Position numbers and translations under genes: made by a program
The notes under the pieces: generated by a model
Told to the model about the DNA's origin: nothing
Database searches by the model: none
Seen by the model: only the letters and a program-made list of their open reading frames with translations
Part shown: piece by piece, positions 1 through 7,612 of the stretch
Numbering within the stretch: the first letter of the stretch is position 1
Layout of the letters: each line of letters opens with the position of its first letter
Origin: Clostridiales bacterium
Lineage (GTDB): Bacteria; Bacillota; Clostridia; Oscillospirales; Oscillospiraceae
Length of the DNA stretch: 38,412 nucleotides
Direction: 5' to 3'
NCBI GenBank assembly: GCA_004558115.1
Contig: SFDT01000016.1
Location: forward strand, 1 to 38,412

Positions 1-46
1 TGCCAACACCGCTATCATACCATCCGGCGGCCAAGAACACAACCGG

Positions 47-1585
47 TCAAATGATATGCCGGTCCGCCGCGCAGGCGGTGGCCCAGGTCATCTGGGCCGC
101 GGGATAGTGGTCCGTGATGTAGTCCGCCCTGCGGCGGGCCTCCTCCACCTGGCCGGCGTATGCCCGGTCGCCGGCAAGGTTTTTCGTCTCTCCGGGGTCC
201 CGCTCCAGGTCGTAAAATTCCTCATAGGGCGCCTCGCCCAGTTCATAGCCCAGGTAGCGGATGTACTTGGACCGCTCCGTCACGACGCTCCGCCAGGCGT
301 TGGACCGGCGGCCGCCGGCGCCCCGCTTGCGCAGGACCTGGGAGAAATCTGTCCCGTCATGGCGCTCCTCGGAGTAGTCGCTTTCGCTGTACGCAAAGTC
401 CCGGTGCCGCTCCGCCTTTCCCTCCAGGACCGGCAGGAAGGAACGGCAGGGGATACAGTCGTTATAGGCGGGCCAGGGGCGGCTGAGGGCTGCTTGGGGC
501 TCCAGCCCGGCGTAATCCAGGATGGTGGCCGCGATGTCGTGGAGCTCCACCGGGCAGGTGCGCTTTCCCACCGGCGCCGCACCCGGCAGCCACGCCGCCA
601 GAGGCACATTCATGGCCTGCCGCCAGGGCACGCCCTTTTGGATCATGTAGTGGTCCCCCAGCATGTCCCCGTGGTCGGAGACAAACAGGACCAGGGTGTT
701 CTTCAGCAGGTCCCGGCGCTCCAGCAGCTCCAAAATCTCCCCGATCTGGTCATCAATAAGCCGGATCATAGCCTTGGCGCTGCGTCGCTGGCGGTACAGG
801 GTCTCCTTTTCCGCCTCCGTCAGCACCTGGCCCTCCGGCAAAAGGAAATCGTCCTTCCGCTCCAGGGGGAACATATCCAGATACCGCTGGGGTGCGTCAT
901 AGGGCTTGTGGGGGCCGCAGAAGGAGACCTTCATGTAAAGGGGCTTGTCCGCCGGGTGCTTTTCCAGCTGCTCCCGGGCCACACGGCCCGTCACCACGTC
1001 GATATAGTCCTCCTCGTCAAAGGGCCAGGGGAGAGCCTTGTCATAGTTGTGGTCCGCCGTGTCGCCGTTGATGCCGCCGCATTCCACAAAGAAATCCCGC
1101 ACGGCGGGCAGCATGCCCTTTTGGTTCAGGTAATCGCCGTAAAAGCAGTAATTGCCCACCACCTGCTGCTTGCCGGCGGTCTCCCACACGAAGTCGTAGC
1201 CAAACGTTTTCTCATCCTCCACGCCGGACACCGGGTCCATGCCGCAGCCCCGGGGCGTGGACCAGGGGTAGGTTTGCAAATAGTGGAACTTGCCGATGCC
1301 GTAAGTGGTGTATCCCGCCTTTTGCAGGGCCTGCATGAACGTCGGGATCTGGGGAAACAGATCCCCGGCCATGGTGAGGGTGCCGATCTGGCGGGAGTAG
1401 CGCCCGGTGATGAGGGAGGTCCGGGCCGGCGTGCAGATGGGGTTGGTGGTCTGACAGTTGGTGAAATGGGCGTGGGCGGCGATGCGGTCGATGTTGGGCG
1501 TCACCGCGCCGCAGCCGTTTTCCGCATAGCCCACATACTCCGCCCGCTGCTGGTCTGTCATGAACAGCAGGATATTCTTTGGCAT
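47..1585 (-). CDS. Cytosolic Cys-type sulfatase (formylglycine sulfatase family)
   Basis: A 512-residue sulfatase, expected to hydrolyse a sulfate monoester. The signature PICTPARTSLITG puts the residue converted to formylglycine at Cys51. Metal ligands are D11/Q12 (TDQQR, as in choline-sulfatase-like members) and D304/H305 in SDHGDMLGDH. No signal peptide or lipobox is visible, so it should act in the cytoplasm on an imported substrate. It is the last gene of the minus-strand importer operon, 108 bp after an ATPase gene. An AGGAAAGG ribosome binding site lies about 12 bases before the ATG. Length is normal for the family. The substrate cannot be read from sequence. The same superfamily includes phosphonate monoester hydrolases, but the CxPxR motif and the sulfonate/sulfate-type importer favour a sulfatase. 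No maturase (anSME or FGE) gene is in the window. Confidence 0.9.
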   Translation of the reverse strand: MPKNILLFMTDQQRAEYVGYAENGCGAVTPNIDRIAAHAHFTNCQTTNPICTPARTSLITGRYSRQIGTLTMAGDLFPQIPTFMQALQKAGYTTYGIGKFHYLQTYPWSTPRGCGMDPVSGVEDEKTFGYDFVWETAGKQQVVGNYCFYGDYLNQKGMLPAVRDFFVECGGINGDTADHNYDKALPWPFDEEDYIDVVTGRVAREQLEKHPADKPLYMKVSFCGPHKPYDAPQRYLDMFPLERKDDFLLPEGQVLTEAEKETLYRQRRSAKAMIRLIDDQIGEILELLERRDLLKNTLVLFVSDHGDMLGDHYMIQKGVPWRQAMNVPLAAWLPGAAPVGKRTCPVELHDIAATILDYAGLEPQAALSRPWPAYNDCIPCRSFLPVLEGKAERHRDFAYSESDYSEERHDGTDFSQVLRKRGAGGRRSNAWRSVVTERSKYIRYLGYELGEAPYEEFYDLERDPGETKNLAGDRAYAGQVEEARRRADYITDHYPAAQMTWATACAADRHII

Positions 1586-1617
1586 ATGATACGCGTCCTT
1601 TCCTCAATATCCGCCGG

Positions 1618-1668
1618 GAGCGGCCGCTCCTTCGGCGCTTTGTCTTTTTTCAAAAAAGAAGCGGCCGC
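1618..1668. repeat. Nested inverted repeat between ATPase and sulfatase genes
   Basis: The self-complementary octamer GCGGCCGC occurs at 1620-1627 and 1661-1668. Between them sits an AT-rich dyad, TCTTTTTT (1643-1650) and AAAAAAGA (1652-1659). The whole can fold as one long hairpin in the operon transcript. No T-run follows the outer stem on the minus strand, so it is not a clear terminator. It may be an mRNA processing or stability element, or a dispersed intergenic repeat. Confidence 0.55.
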
Positions 1669-1693
1669 CTGAGCGTCAGACGGCCAGCATCTC

Positions 1694-2440
1694 TTACCAC
1701 CATTTGATCAGGTCTGTCACTTGATTCCGCAGATTCACAAATTCCTGGGACATAACATCCCGGGGCAGAGGAAGCGGATTGTGCAGGACTGTTTTGACAG
1801 AGGTGGGCTTATTGGTCAGGACCATGATGTTCTGGCTGAGGTAGACCGCCTCTTCGATGTTGTGGGTGATGAACAGCACGGTGGTGCCGGTCTTTTTCCA
1901 CAGCTTCAAAAGCTCGTCCTCCAGTTTGAAGCGCAGGTCGATGTCCAGCTGTCCGTAGGGCTCGTCCATCAGCAGCAGCTCCGGCTTCGTGGCGAAGGCC
2001 CGGGCGATGGCCACCCGCTGCAGCATACTGATGGAAAGCTGGCTGGGATAGTAGCTGCGGAACTTCGTCAGGCCCACGATATCCAGCATCTCCTCCACGC
2101 TGGCGTCCGCCTCCTCCTTGGGGACCCGCTTGATCTCCAGGCCGAAGCGGACATTCTGCTCCACGGTCAGCCAGGGGAAGGAGGAATACTCCTGGAAAAT
2201 GTAGGAGATGTTCTGCTTTTTGGGGTCCACCGGGATGCCGTTGACCAAAATCTCGCCCGCGGTGGGCTCGTACAGCCGGGTCAGGCTGTTCAAAAACGTG
2301 GTCTTGCCGCAGCCGGTGGGACCTACGATGCAGAGGAACTCGCCCTCCTGCACCTCGAAATTCAGGTCGTCCAGCACCAGAAGATCGCCGAATTTTTTGG
2401 TCAGGTGATTCACCACGACCTTGGGTTCTTTTTTCTCCAT
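1694..2440 (-). CDS. ABC importer ATPase B, NitT/TauT family, degenerate signature
   Basis: ATP-binding subunit (248 aa) of a nitrate/sulfonate/taurine-type importer. Walker A GPTGCGKTT is at 40-48, a Q-loop Gln lies in YIFQEYSSF, Walker B is LLLMDEP with D159/E160, and the H-loop His is H193. The ABC signature, normally LSGGMQQR, reads LSISMLQR at 135-142, so both signature glycines are replaced. The neighbouring ATPase has an intact signature but lacks the H-loop His. I chose the ATG at 2440 because AGGAGG lies 9 bases upstream; a GTG at 2458 overlaps the preceding stop and has no good site. Membrane-associated on the cytoplasmic face. ssuB and tauB are the closest named relatives; the substrate is inferred only from the operon. 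Confidence 0.9.
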   Translation of the reverse strand: MEKKEPKVVVNHLTKKFGDLLVLDDLNFEVQEGEFLCIVGPTGCGKTTFLNSLTRLYEPTAGEILVNGIPVDPKKQNISYIFQEYSSFPWLTVEQNVRFGLEIKRVPKEEADASVEEMLDIVGLTKFRSYYPSQLSISMLQRVAIARAFATKPELLLMDEPYGQLDIDLRFKLEDELLKLWKKTGTTVLFITHNIEEAVYLSQNIMVLTNKPTSVKTVLHNPLPLPRDVMSQEFVNLRNQVTDLIKWW

Positions 2441-2454
2441 GTCAGCCGGCCTCC

Positions 2455-3222
2455 TCACAGGGTATGGTCCACGACCGCGTCGATCTCACGGCGCAGCCGC
2501 AGAAACTCCGGGTCCGTGTAGTTCCGGGGACGGGGCAGATTGATCTCATACTCCGCCTTGACTCCGGTGGGGCAGTTCCGCAGGACCAGGATCCGGTCCG
2601 CCAGGTAGACAGCCTCCTCAATGTTGTTGGTCACAAAAATGACCGTGCGCTTTTCCGCCTGCCAGATGCGGGTCAGCTCGTCCTGCATCAGGTAGCGGGT
2701 CTGGGCGTCCAGGTGTCCGAAGGGCTCGTCCAGCAGCATGACCAGGGGCTCGTTGCAGTAGGCCCGGGCGATGCCCACACGCTGCTGCATACCGCCGGAG
2801 AGCTTGACCGGGAAGGAGTTTTCAAAGCCCTGAAGGCCCACCAAGTCGATGTACTTCTGGGCCCGGCGGCGGCGCTCCTCTTTTTTCACACCCTGCATCT
2901 TGGGGCCGTACTCCACGTTGCCCATGACGGTCAGCCAGGGGAACAGGGCGGTGTTCTGGAACACCATGCCCCGCTCGGGGCCGGGGCGGTCCACCTTCTT
3001 GCCGTCGCAGATGATCTCTCCGGCCGTGGGCATTTCAAAGCCGGCGATCATGTTCAAGATCGTGCTTTTGCCGCACTGTCCGGGGCCGAACAGCACCAAA
3101 AATTCGTTTTCGCGGACCTGGATGTTCAGGTCGCCGACAACTTTATACATGCCCTCCTCGGGCTTGTCGAACTCCTTGTCCACATGGCGGAATTCGATCA
3201 ACACATTCTTATTTTCGCTCAT
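2455..3222 (-). CDS. ABC importer ATPase A, NitT/TauT family, H-loop Asn
   Basis: ATP-binding subunit (255 aa) paired with the ATPase encoded next. Walker A GPGQCGKST is at 46-54, the Q-loop lies in GMVFQNTALF, the canonical signature LSGGMQQR is at 141-148, and Walker B has D165/E166. The H-loop, usually VTHD, reads VTNN, with Asn199 in place of the switch His; the codon is AAC in the sequence. The start at 3222 overlaps the upstream permease stop (ATGA) and follows a GAGAGG site; upstream ATGs at 3240 and 3246 are less likely. Translational coupling and overlaps with both neighbours indicate one operon and one complex. Confidence 0.9.
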   Translation of the reverse strand: MSENKNVLIEFRHVDKEFDKPEEGMYKVVGDLNIQVRENEFLVLFGPGQCGKSTILNMIAGFEMPTAGEIICDGKKVDRPGPERGMVFQNTALFPWLTVMGNVEYGPKMQGVKKEERRRRAQKYIDLVGLQGFENSFPVKLSGGMQQRVGIARAYCNEPLVMLLDEPFGHLDAQTRYLMQDELTRIWQAEKRTVIFVTNNIEEAVYLADRILVLRNCPTGVKAEYEINLPRPRNYTDPEFLRLRREIDAVVDHTL

Positions 3223-3998
3223 TTGCCTCTCACCGTCCATGCACACAGTTTACTCTCCAGCACCCGCATCAGCGTGGTGATCAGCAGGCCCGTCAGAGCA
3301 ATGGCCACGATGCCGATCATGATCTGGGTCATGTTGCCCACGTCCTGTCCGCGGACGATCAGCCAGCCCACGCCCTCGGAGGAGCGGATCATCTCCGCCG
3401 CCACGATGGTGGCCCAGGCGGAGCCCAGCGCCACCTGCAAACCGGAGAAGATGTAGGGGACCGTCGTGGGCAGCACGATGGTCAAAAACAGCTGCCGGTC
3501 ATTGGCGCCCAGCATTTTGGAGGCGCGGACCAACGTCTCGTCCACGGAGTGGACGCCGTTGTAGGTGGTCAGCGCGATGGTGAAGAAGCAGGCCAGGAAG
3601 ATCAGAAAATACTTGGACCCCTCGTCAAAGCCGAACCAGATGATGGACAGGGGGATCCACGCGATGGGGGGGATGGGACGGAGCATCTGGATGTAGGGCA
3701 TGAAGATGGCGTCCGCCACCTTATACCAGCCCATGAGCACGCCTACCAGCACGCCGAAAAAGCCGCCGAACACATAGGGGATCAGCATACGGCGCAGACT
3801 GATGAGGATGTGCATGGTCATGGTCTTCGTGCCGATGGGCTCGATGAACGCCTTGAAAAAGCCGCCAAACACCGTGACAGGGTCCGGCATGACCTTTCCC
3901 AGGGAGGTCAGCTTCGTGGCCGCGTACCAGATGCAAAGGAAGATAAAAATACCCACAGCGCCCAGGATCAGGCGCTTGTTTTTCTCATAAGCTCTCAT
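3219..3998 (-). CDS. ABC importer permease 2, NitT/TauT family
   Basis: Inner-membrane subunit of 259 aa with about six hydrophobic segments, beginning near residue 11. The cytoplasmic coupling (EAA) loop is in the stretch GLQVALGSAWATIVAAEM, followed by the conserved GVGWLI. This is the SsuC/TauC pattern. Start and stop overlap the flanking genes as ATGA junctions. It differs in sequence from the other permease in the operon, so the transmembrane part is probably a heterodimer. Confidence 0.88.
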   Translation of the reverse strand: MRAYEKNKRLILGAVGIFIFLCIWYAATKLTSLGKVMPDPVTVFGGFFKAFIEPIGTKTMTMHILISLRRMLIPYVFGGFFGVLVGVLMGWYKVADAIFMPYIQMLRPIPPIAWIPLSIIWFGFDEGSKYFLIFLACFFTIALTTYNGVHSVDETLVRASKMLGANDRQLFLTIVLPTTVPYIFSGLQVALGSAWATIVAAEMIRSSEGVGWLIVRGQDVGNMTQIMIGIVAIALTGLLITTLMRVLESKLCAWTVRGK

Positions 3999-4789
3999 CT
4001 CAGTCTGCCTCCCTTGACCACCTTATCTCCGATCTTGCGAATGATGGAGGACAGGATCGCGCCGGTGATGGCGATGACCACCATGCCGACAATGACGATA
4101 TCCAGGCGGAAGATGCCGCGGGCCTGCTGGATCATGAAGCCCAGGCCGCGGGTGGAGGCCAGCAGCTCAGCGGCCACCAGCGTGGTCCAGGCGGAGCCCA
4201 GGGCCACATCCAGGCCGGTAAAGATCATGGGCAGCGCCGACGGAATGGCCACCTTCGTCAAAAGGTCCCAGTTGCTGGCGCCGAAGGTCTGACCCACCCA
4301 CAGGTGGACCGTCTTCGTCTGCTTGATGCCCGAATAGCTGTTGATGACCATGGCCACCATGGCGGAGATAAAAATAACCAAGGCCTTGGACATGTAGCCG
4401 ATGCCCACCAGCGTGACCATGACGGAGGTCCACGCCACGCCGGGGATGGTACGCACCAGGTCAAACACCGGACGCACCAGCATGTCGATCTTGTCGTTCC
4501 AGGCCATGAAAATGCCCAGGGGGATGCCCACCAGGGCGCCGATGAGATAGCCGCCCAAGGCAACCTTCAAGCTGGCTACCAGATGCTGCAGCAGCGTTGC
4601 GCCGTCGGGCTTTGTCTCGACCCACTTTTTCAAAAACGTCTGGCAGACCTTCACGGGGGACGGCAGCACGTTGGAGCGGAACAGCCCCAGGCCGTCTGTG
4701 ACCAGCCACCACACAAAAATACCCACACAGACGGCAAGCACACTGACAAACAGGTACTTATCCATCCGAACGCCTTGCTTTTTCTTCAC
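3995..4789 (-). CDS. ABC importer permease 1, NitT/TauT family
   Basis: Inner-membrane subunit (264 aa from the chosen start). It has about six membrane segments and the EAA-loop sequence GLDVALGSAWTTLVAAELL, then RGLGFMI. The longest frame starts at an ATG at 4846, but that codon lies inside the hairpin that follows the binding-protein gene. A GTG at 4789 preceded by AAGGGAG fits better, and the ATG at 4732 is a further alternative. It overlaps the next permease by four bases (ATGA). Confidence 0.85.
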   Translation of the reverse strand: MKKKQGVRMDKYLFVSVLAVCVGIFVWWLVTDGLGLFRSNVLPSPVKVCQTFLKKWVETKPDGATLLQHLVASLKVALGGYLIGALVGIPLGIFMAWNDKIDMLVRPVFDLVRTIPGVAWTSVMVTLVGIGYMSKALVIFISAMVAMVINSYSGIKQTKTVHLWVGQTFGASNWDLLTKVAIPSALPMIFTGLDVALGSAWTTLVAAELLASTRGLGFMIQQARGIFRLDIVIVGMVVIAITGAILSSIIRKIGDKVVKGGRLR

Positions 4790-4832
4790 AGGAGTGTCTC
4801 CCTTCTCAGCTCGCTCAGGAAAATTTTGATTG

Positions 4833-4860
4833 AAAAAGGGGGCCATGGAGCATGGCCCCC
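4833..4860 (-). terminator. Attenuating terminator after the binding-protein gene
   Basis: A perfect 10-bp stem, GGGGGCCATG (4838-4847) with CATGGCCCCC (4851-4860), has a 3-base loop and is followed on the minus strand by TTTTT (4833-4837). It lies between the binding-protein stop and the first permease, where partial termination commonly keeps the binding protein in excess. Confidence 0.8.
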
Positions 4861-4882
4861 CTCTCAGGAACGGTCTCTTTAC

Positions 4883-6025
4883 TTAGCCCAGGGTCGCACC
4901 CTTGACATCATAGCCAAAGGCATCCCGCATGGGAGCGGGGTTGATGGCCTCTTCGATAATGGCCACCTGGTCCTCCTCGATGGTGCCGATGGAGGCGAAG
5001 AACTCGCCCACCTGCAGGGCGCCGGAGCCCAGATAGAAATCGTCAGCGGCCAGGTTTTCTGCGGTCAGGAAGGGACGGATCTCCGTCTCATAGGCCACAT
5101 CCTCGGGAGTGGCGGGCTTGCCGTTGTCAGAGTAGTACTTGTAAGCAAATTCGTTGCGCAGCGCGGGGTCCTGCAGCTCCTCAGCGGCCTTGTACATGGC
5201 CCGCAGGAACAGAACCACATCGTCATAGCGCTCTTCCAGGATGTCCTTGCGGACCAGGAAGCCGTTGTTGAAGTTGGTGCCGGTGGCGTCCATGCAGTCG
5301 GCCACCTTGACGAAGCCAGCCTGCTCCATCATGTTGGCATAGTCCACGTCCGTCGCCACGAAGACATCGCCCTCGCCGGTGAGAACAGCCTGTGCGGCGG
5401 CGGCACGGTCCATGTTCAGGTACTCATAGTCAGCACCGGCTTCCAGGCCGAACTGGCTGAAATAGGAAGCGGCCGCCCACTGCTCCATGGTGGAGGTGGG
5501 GCCCAGGACCCGCAGGCCCTTCAGGCTCTCCGCGCTGCCGTACATATCGGGCTTGCCCTCGATCTCGCCCTTGTAGTTCAGGGCGTCGCAGTCGGGGCGC
5601 ATATAAATGGCCAGTGTGGAGGAACCGCTGTCGGACTCGCCGATCCAGTCACACAGGCCGGAGGCCATGGAGTACACGGAGGCCAGTCCGTTGGAGGCCA
5701 GGTCCAGCTGCTCGGCCGCCAGGCCTTCGTTTTCGGGAGAGCCGTTGGGGAACATGATGAGGTTGACATCCAGGCCCAGCTCCTCATAGTAGCCATGCTC
5801 ATAGGCATAGACCGTGGGGATGGAGATGATGTTGGACTGAACGCCCACGTTCAGGGTCTCGCCGCTGGCGGTAAAGGTCCGCTCCCCGGAGGACTCGCTG
5901 CTCTCCGCCGGAGCCTCGGTTTTCTCAGAGGTCGAGTTTTTGCCGGAACCTCCGCAAGCGGCCAGGGTCAGCAGCATCAGGACTGCAAGGGACATTGCAA
6001 AGAGTTTACCAAAACTTTTTTTCAT
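4883..6025 (-). CDS. NitT/TauT-family substrate-binding lipoprotein
   Basis: Extracytoplasmic binding protein (380 aa) that delivers substrate to the importer. A lipoprotein signal runs from residue 1 to the lipobox LAAC, with lipidation expected at Cys24, then a Ser/Glu-rich linker to about residue 48. The mature fold starts with LNVGVQSNIISIPTVYAYEH and continues with EELGLDVNLIMFPNGSPENE, typical of the SsuA/TauA/NMT1 class. A GGAGGAG site precedes the ATG. It is the first structural gene after the two-component system, 108 bp downstream of it, and has its own promoter-like -10. The bound ligand is unknown; the operon-linked sulfatase suggests a small sulfate ester, as in AtsR systems. Sulfonates or a thiamine precursor remain possible. 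Confidence 0.9.
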   Translation of the reverse strand: MKKSFGKLFAMSLAVLMLLTLAACGGSGKNSTSEKTEAPAESSESSGERTFTASGETLNVGVQSNIISIPTVYAYEHGYYEELGLDVNLIMFPNGSPENEGLAAEQLDLASNGLASVYSMASGLCDWIGESDSGSSTLAIYMRPDCDALNYKGEIEGKPDMYGSAESLKGLRVLGPTSTMEQWAAASYFSQFGLEAGADYEYLNMDRAAAAQAVLTGEGDVFVATDVDYANMMEQAGFVKVADCMDATGTNFNNGFLVRKDILEERYDDVVLFLRAMYKAAEELQDPALRNEFAYKYYSDNGKPATPEDVAYETEIRPFLTAENLAADDFYLGSGALQVGEFFASIGTIEEDQVAIIEEAINPAPMRDAFGYDVKGATLG

Positions 6026-6138
6026 GGGTCTGCTCCTCCTTCTTTCTTGGTTTTCTACATTCTATCCAAATCTCTTTGAAACGTCTTGCAGAAATTTGAT
6101 GTATTTTTTCGTTTTCTTGACCTGTGCGTAAATTTACG
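6026..6138 (-). promoter_or_regulatory. Importer promoter region, activator-type
   Basis: A good -10 (TAGAAT, complement of 6059-6064) lacks a recognisable -35 at 16-18 bp, as expected for a promoter needing an AraC-type activator. A perfect 12-bp palindrome, CGTAAATTTACG (6127-6138), overlaps the end of the response regulator gene about 65 bp upstream. Binding by that regulator is inference. Confidence 0.45.
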
Positions 6139-7612
6139 AAAAGTCTTTGGGCCTTTTAGGGCGCAGATCCGAGGGAGAACAGCCGAATTCCTTGCGGAAA
6201 ATCGTGGAAAAGTAGCTGACATTGGGGATGCCCACCTGCTCCGCCACCTCGGAGATCCGCAGCCCGGTGGTCTCCAGCAGCTCCTTCGCCCGTTTCAGGC
6301 GGTGGGCCGTCAAATATTCGGAGAAGGTCATGCCCACCTCCTGTTTGAAGCGGCGGGACAGGTATTCCCGGTTCAAAAACACGTGGTCCGCCACCATGTT
6401 CAGCGTCAGGTCCTCGGCGTAGTGCTGCCCCATAAACTCCAACGCGCCGCTGATGGCGGCGGAATAGGCGCCGCTCTGGCGCTCCATGGCCTCCACCAGA
6501 AGAGCGCCCCCCGCCTCCAGCGCCGGGTAGTCCTCCGCTTGGGACAGCCGCCGCTCGCAGGTGTCCAGCTCCGCCGGGCAGTGCTCTTTCAAAACGGCGC
6601 ACACCTGCCGGATGGTCCGCTTCAGCGTGACGGCATCGGCATGCTGGCACTTGGCATATTCCAGCGCCTCCAGCAGCGCCGAACGGGCCGCTTCCCAATT
6701 GCCCTCCTCAATGCGGATGGCCGTCTGCGTCATCAGCTTCTGCAAATGGGCGGCCCGCTCCGCATAGGGTGCTTCGCTGCTCCCCTTTTCCAGGTAAAAG
6801 GCATCGTTGTGGGCCTCCAGCGCCTCCGTGATGGCTTCGCCCAGGCGGGCCATTCTGAAAAACATCCGGCTGTGGCCCAGGTGTCCCGTCATCTGTTTCC
6901 GAACGTTTTGGAAATACCGGTCCAGCTCCGTATACAGCGCGTCAAAGGTGTCCCACTGCCGGCCGGTCCTGCGGATATTCAGCAGCAATACCGTCAGGTC
7001 GTCATTATAGGCATAGACCACCGGATTTTCATAGTCCGCCTCCGTGGCCGCCAGCACCGCTTCCAGATTGCCGCTGATATTTTGAAAGCACAGGGCGATA
7101 AAGCCGTCATCCCGCAGGAAGATGTTGTTTTTCCGCAGGTTTTCCTCCGTGATGACATAGATGCCGCCGCTGTCGGACATCAGCTTTTTCAGATAGTCAT
7201 TTTGCTTCAAAAGGCCGGTCTGCCGGTCCAGGCCGCTCCGCTTGCGGCTGCTGCGCAGCTCCTCCAGCACTTTTTCCATGTATTCCGGCGTCAGCTCGGA
7301 TTTCAGGATATAGTTGTCCGCCTTGTTCTGGATGGCCTGCCGGGCATACTCAAACTCGTCATGGCAGGTCAGCATGACCACCATGGTGGAGGGATACTCG
7401 GCCTTGATGGTCCGCAAAAGCTCCAGGCCGTCCATCTTCGGCATGGTGATGTCTACAAACGCCAGGTCCACCGGCGTTTCCCGCAGGAGCCGCAGCGCCT
7501 TTTCCCCGGAGGTCGCCGTCCCCACGATCTGGACGTTGCTGTCCGTGTCCCGGATGCATTGGACCACATACTGGTTGATGAGCGCCTCATCGTCAACCAC
7601 CAAGATCTTCAT
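6134..7612 (-). CDS. YesN-type response regulator, AraC output domain
   Basis: Cytoplasmic transcription factor of 492 aa. The N-terminal receiver (about 1-120) has acidic residues D7/D8 and a phospho-acceptor at Asp54 in FVDITMPKMDG. A helical linker follows. The C-terminal AraC domain (about 385-490) contains LNMVADHVFLNREYLSRRFK and ISEVAEQVGIPNVSYFSTIF, its two helix-turn-helix units. It overlaps the sensor kinase by 20 bp and is transcribed toward the importer genes, so it very likely activates them. YesMN systems usually control uptake and breakdown genes for carbohydrate-like compounds. Confidence 0.92.
   Translation of the reverse strand: MKILVVDDEALINQYVVQCIRDTDSNVQIVGTATSGEKALRLLRETPVDLAFVDITMPKMDGLELLRTIKAEYPSTMVVMLTCHDEFEYARQAIQNKADNYILKSELTPEYMEKVLEELRSSRKRSGLDRQTGLLKQNDYLKKLMSDSGGIYVITEENLRKNNIFLRDDGFIALCFQNISGNLEAVLAATEADYENPVVYAYNDDLTVLLLNIRRTGRQWDTFDALYTELDRYFQNVRKQMTGHLGHSRMFFRMARLGEAITEALEAHNDAFYLEKGSSEAPYAERAAHLQKLMTQTAIRIEEGNWEAARSALLEALEYAKCQHADAVTLKRTIRQVCAVLKEHCPAELDTCERRLSQAEDYPALEAGGALLVEAMERQSGAYSAAISGALEFMGQHYAEDLTLNMVADHVFLNREYLSRRFKQEVGMTFSEYLTAHRLKRAKELLETTGLRISEVAEQVGIPNVSYFSTIFRKEFGCSPSDLRPKRPKDFS

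Noticed and set aside
56..1672. Long plus-strand frame opposite the first sulfatase, and similar ones opposite the kinase, dnaK and rnf genes
   Set aside because: Shadow frames created by high third-position GC; no motifs, no ribosome binding sites.
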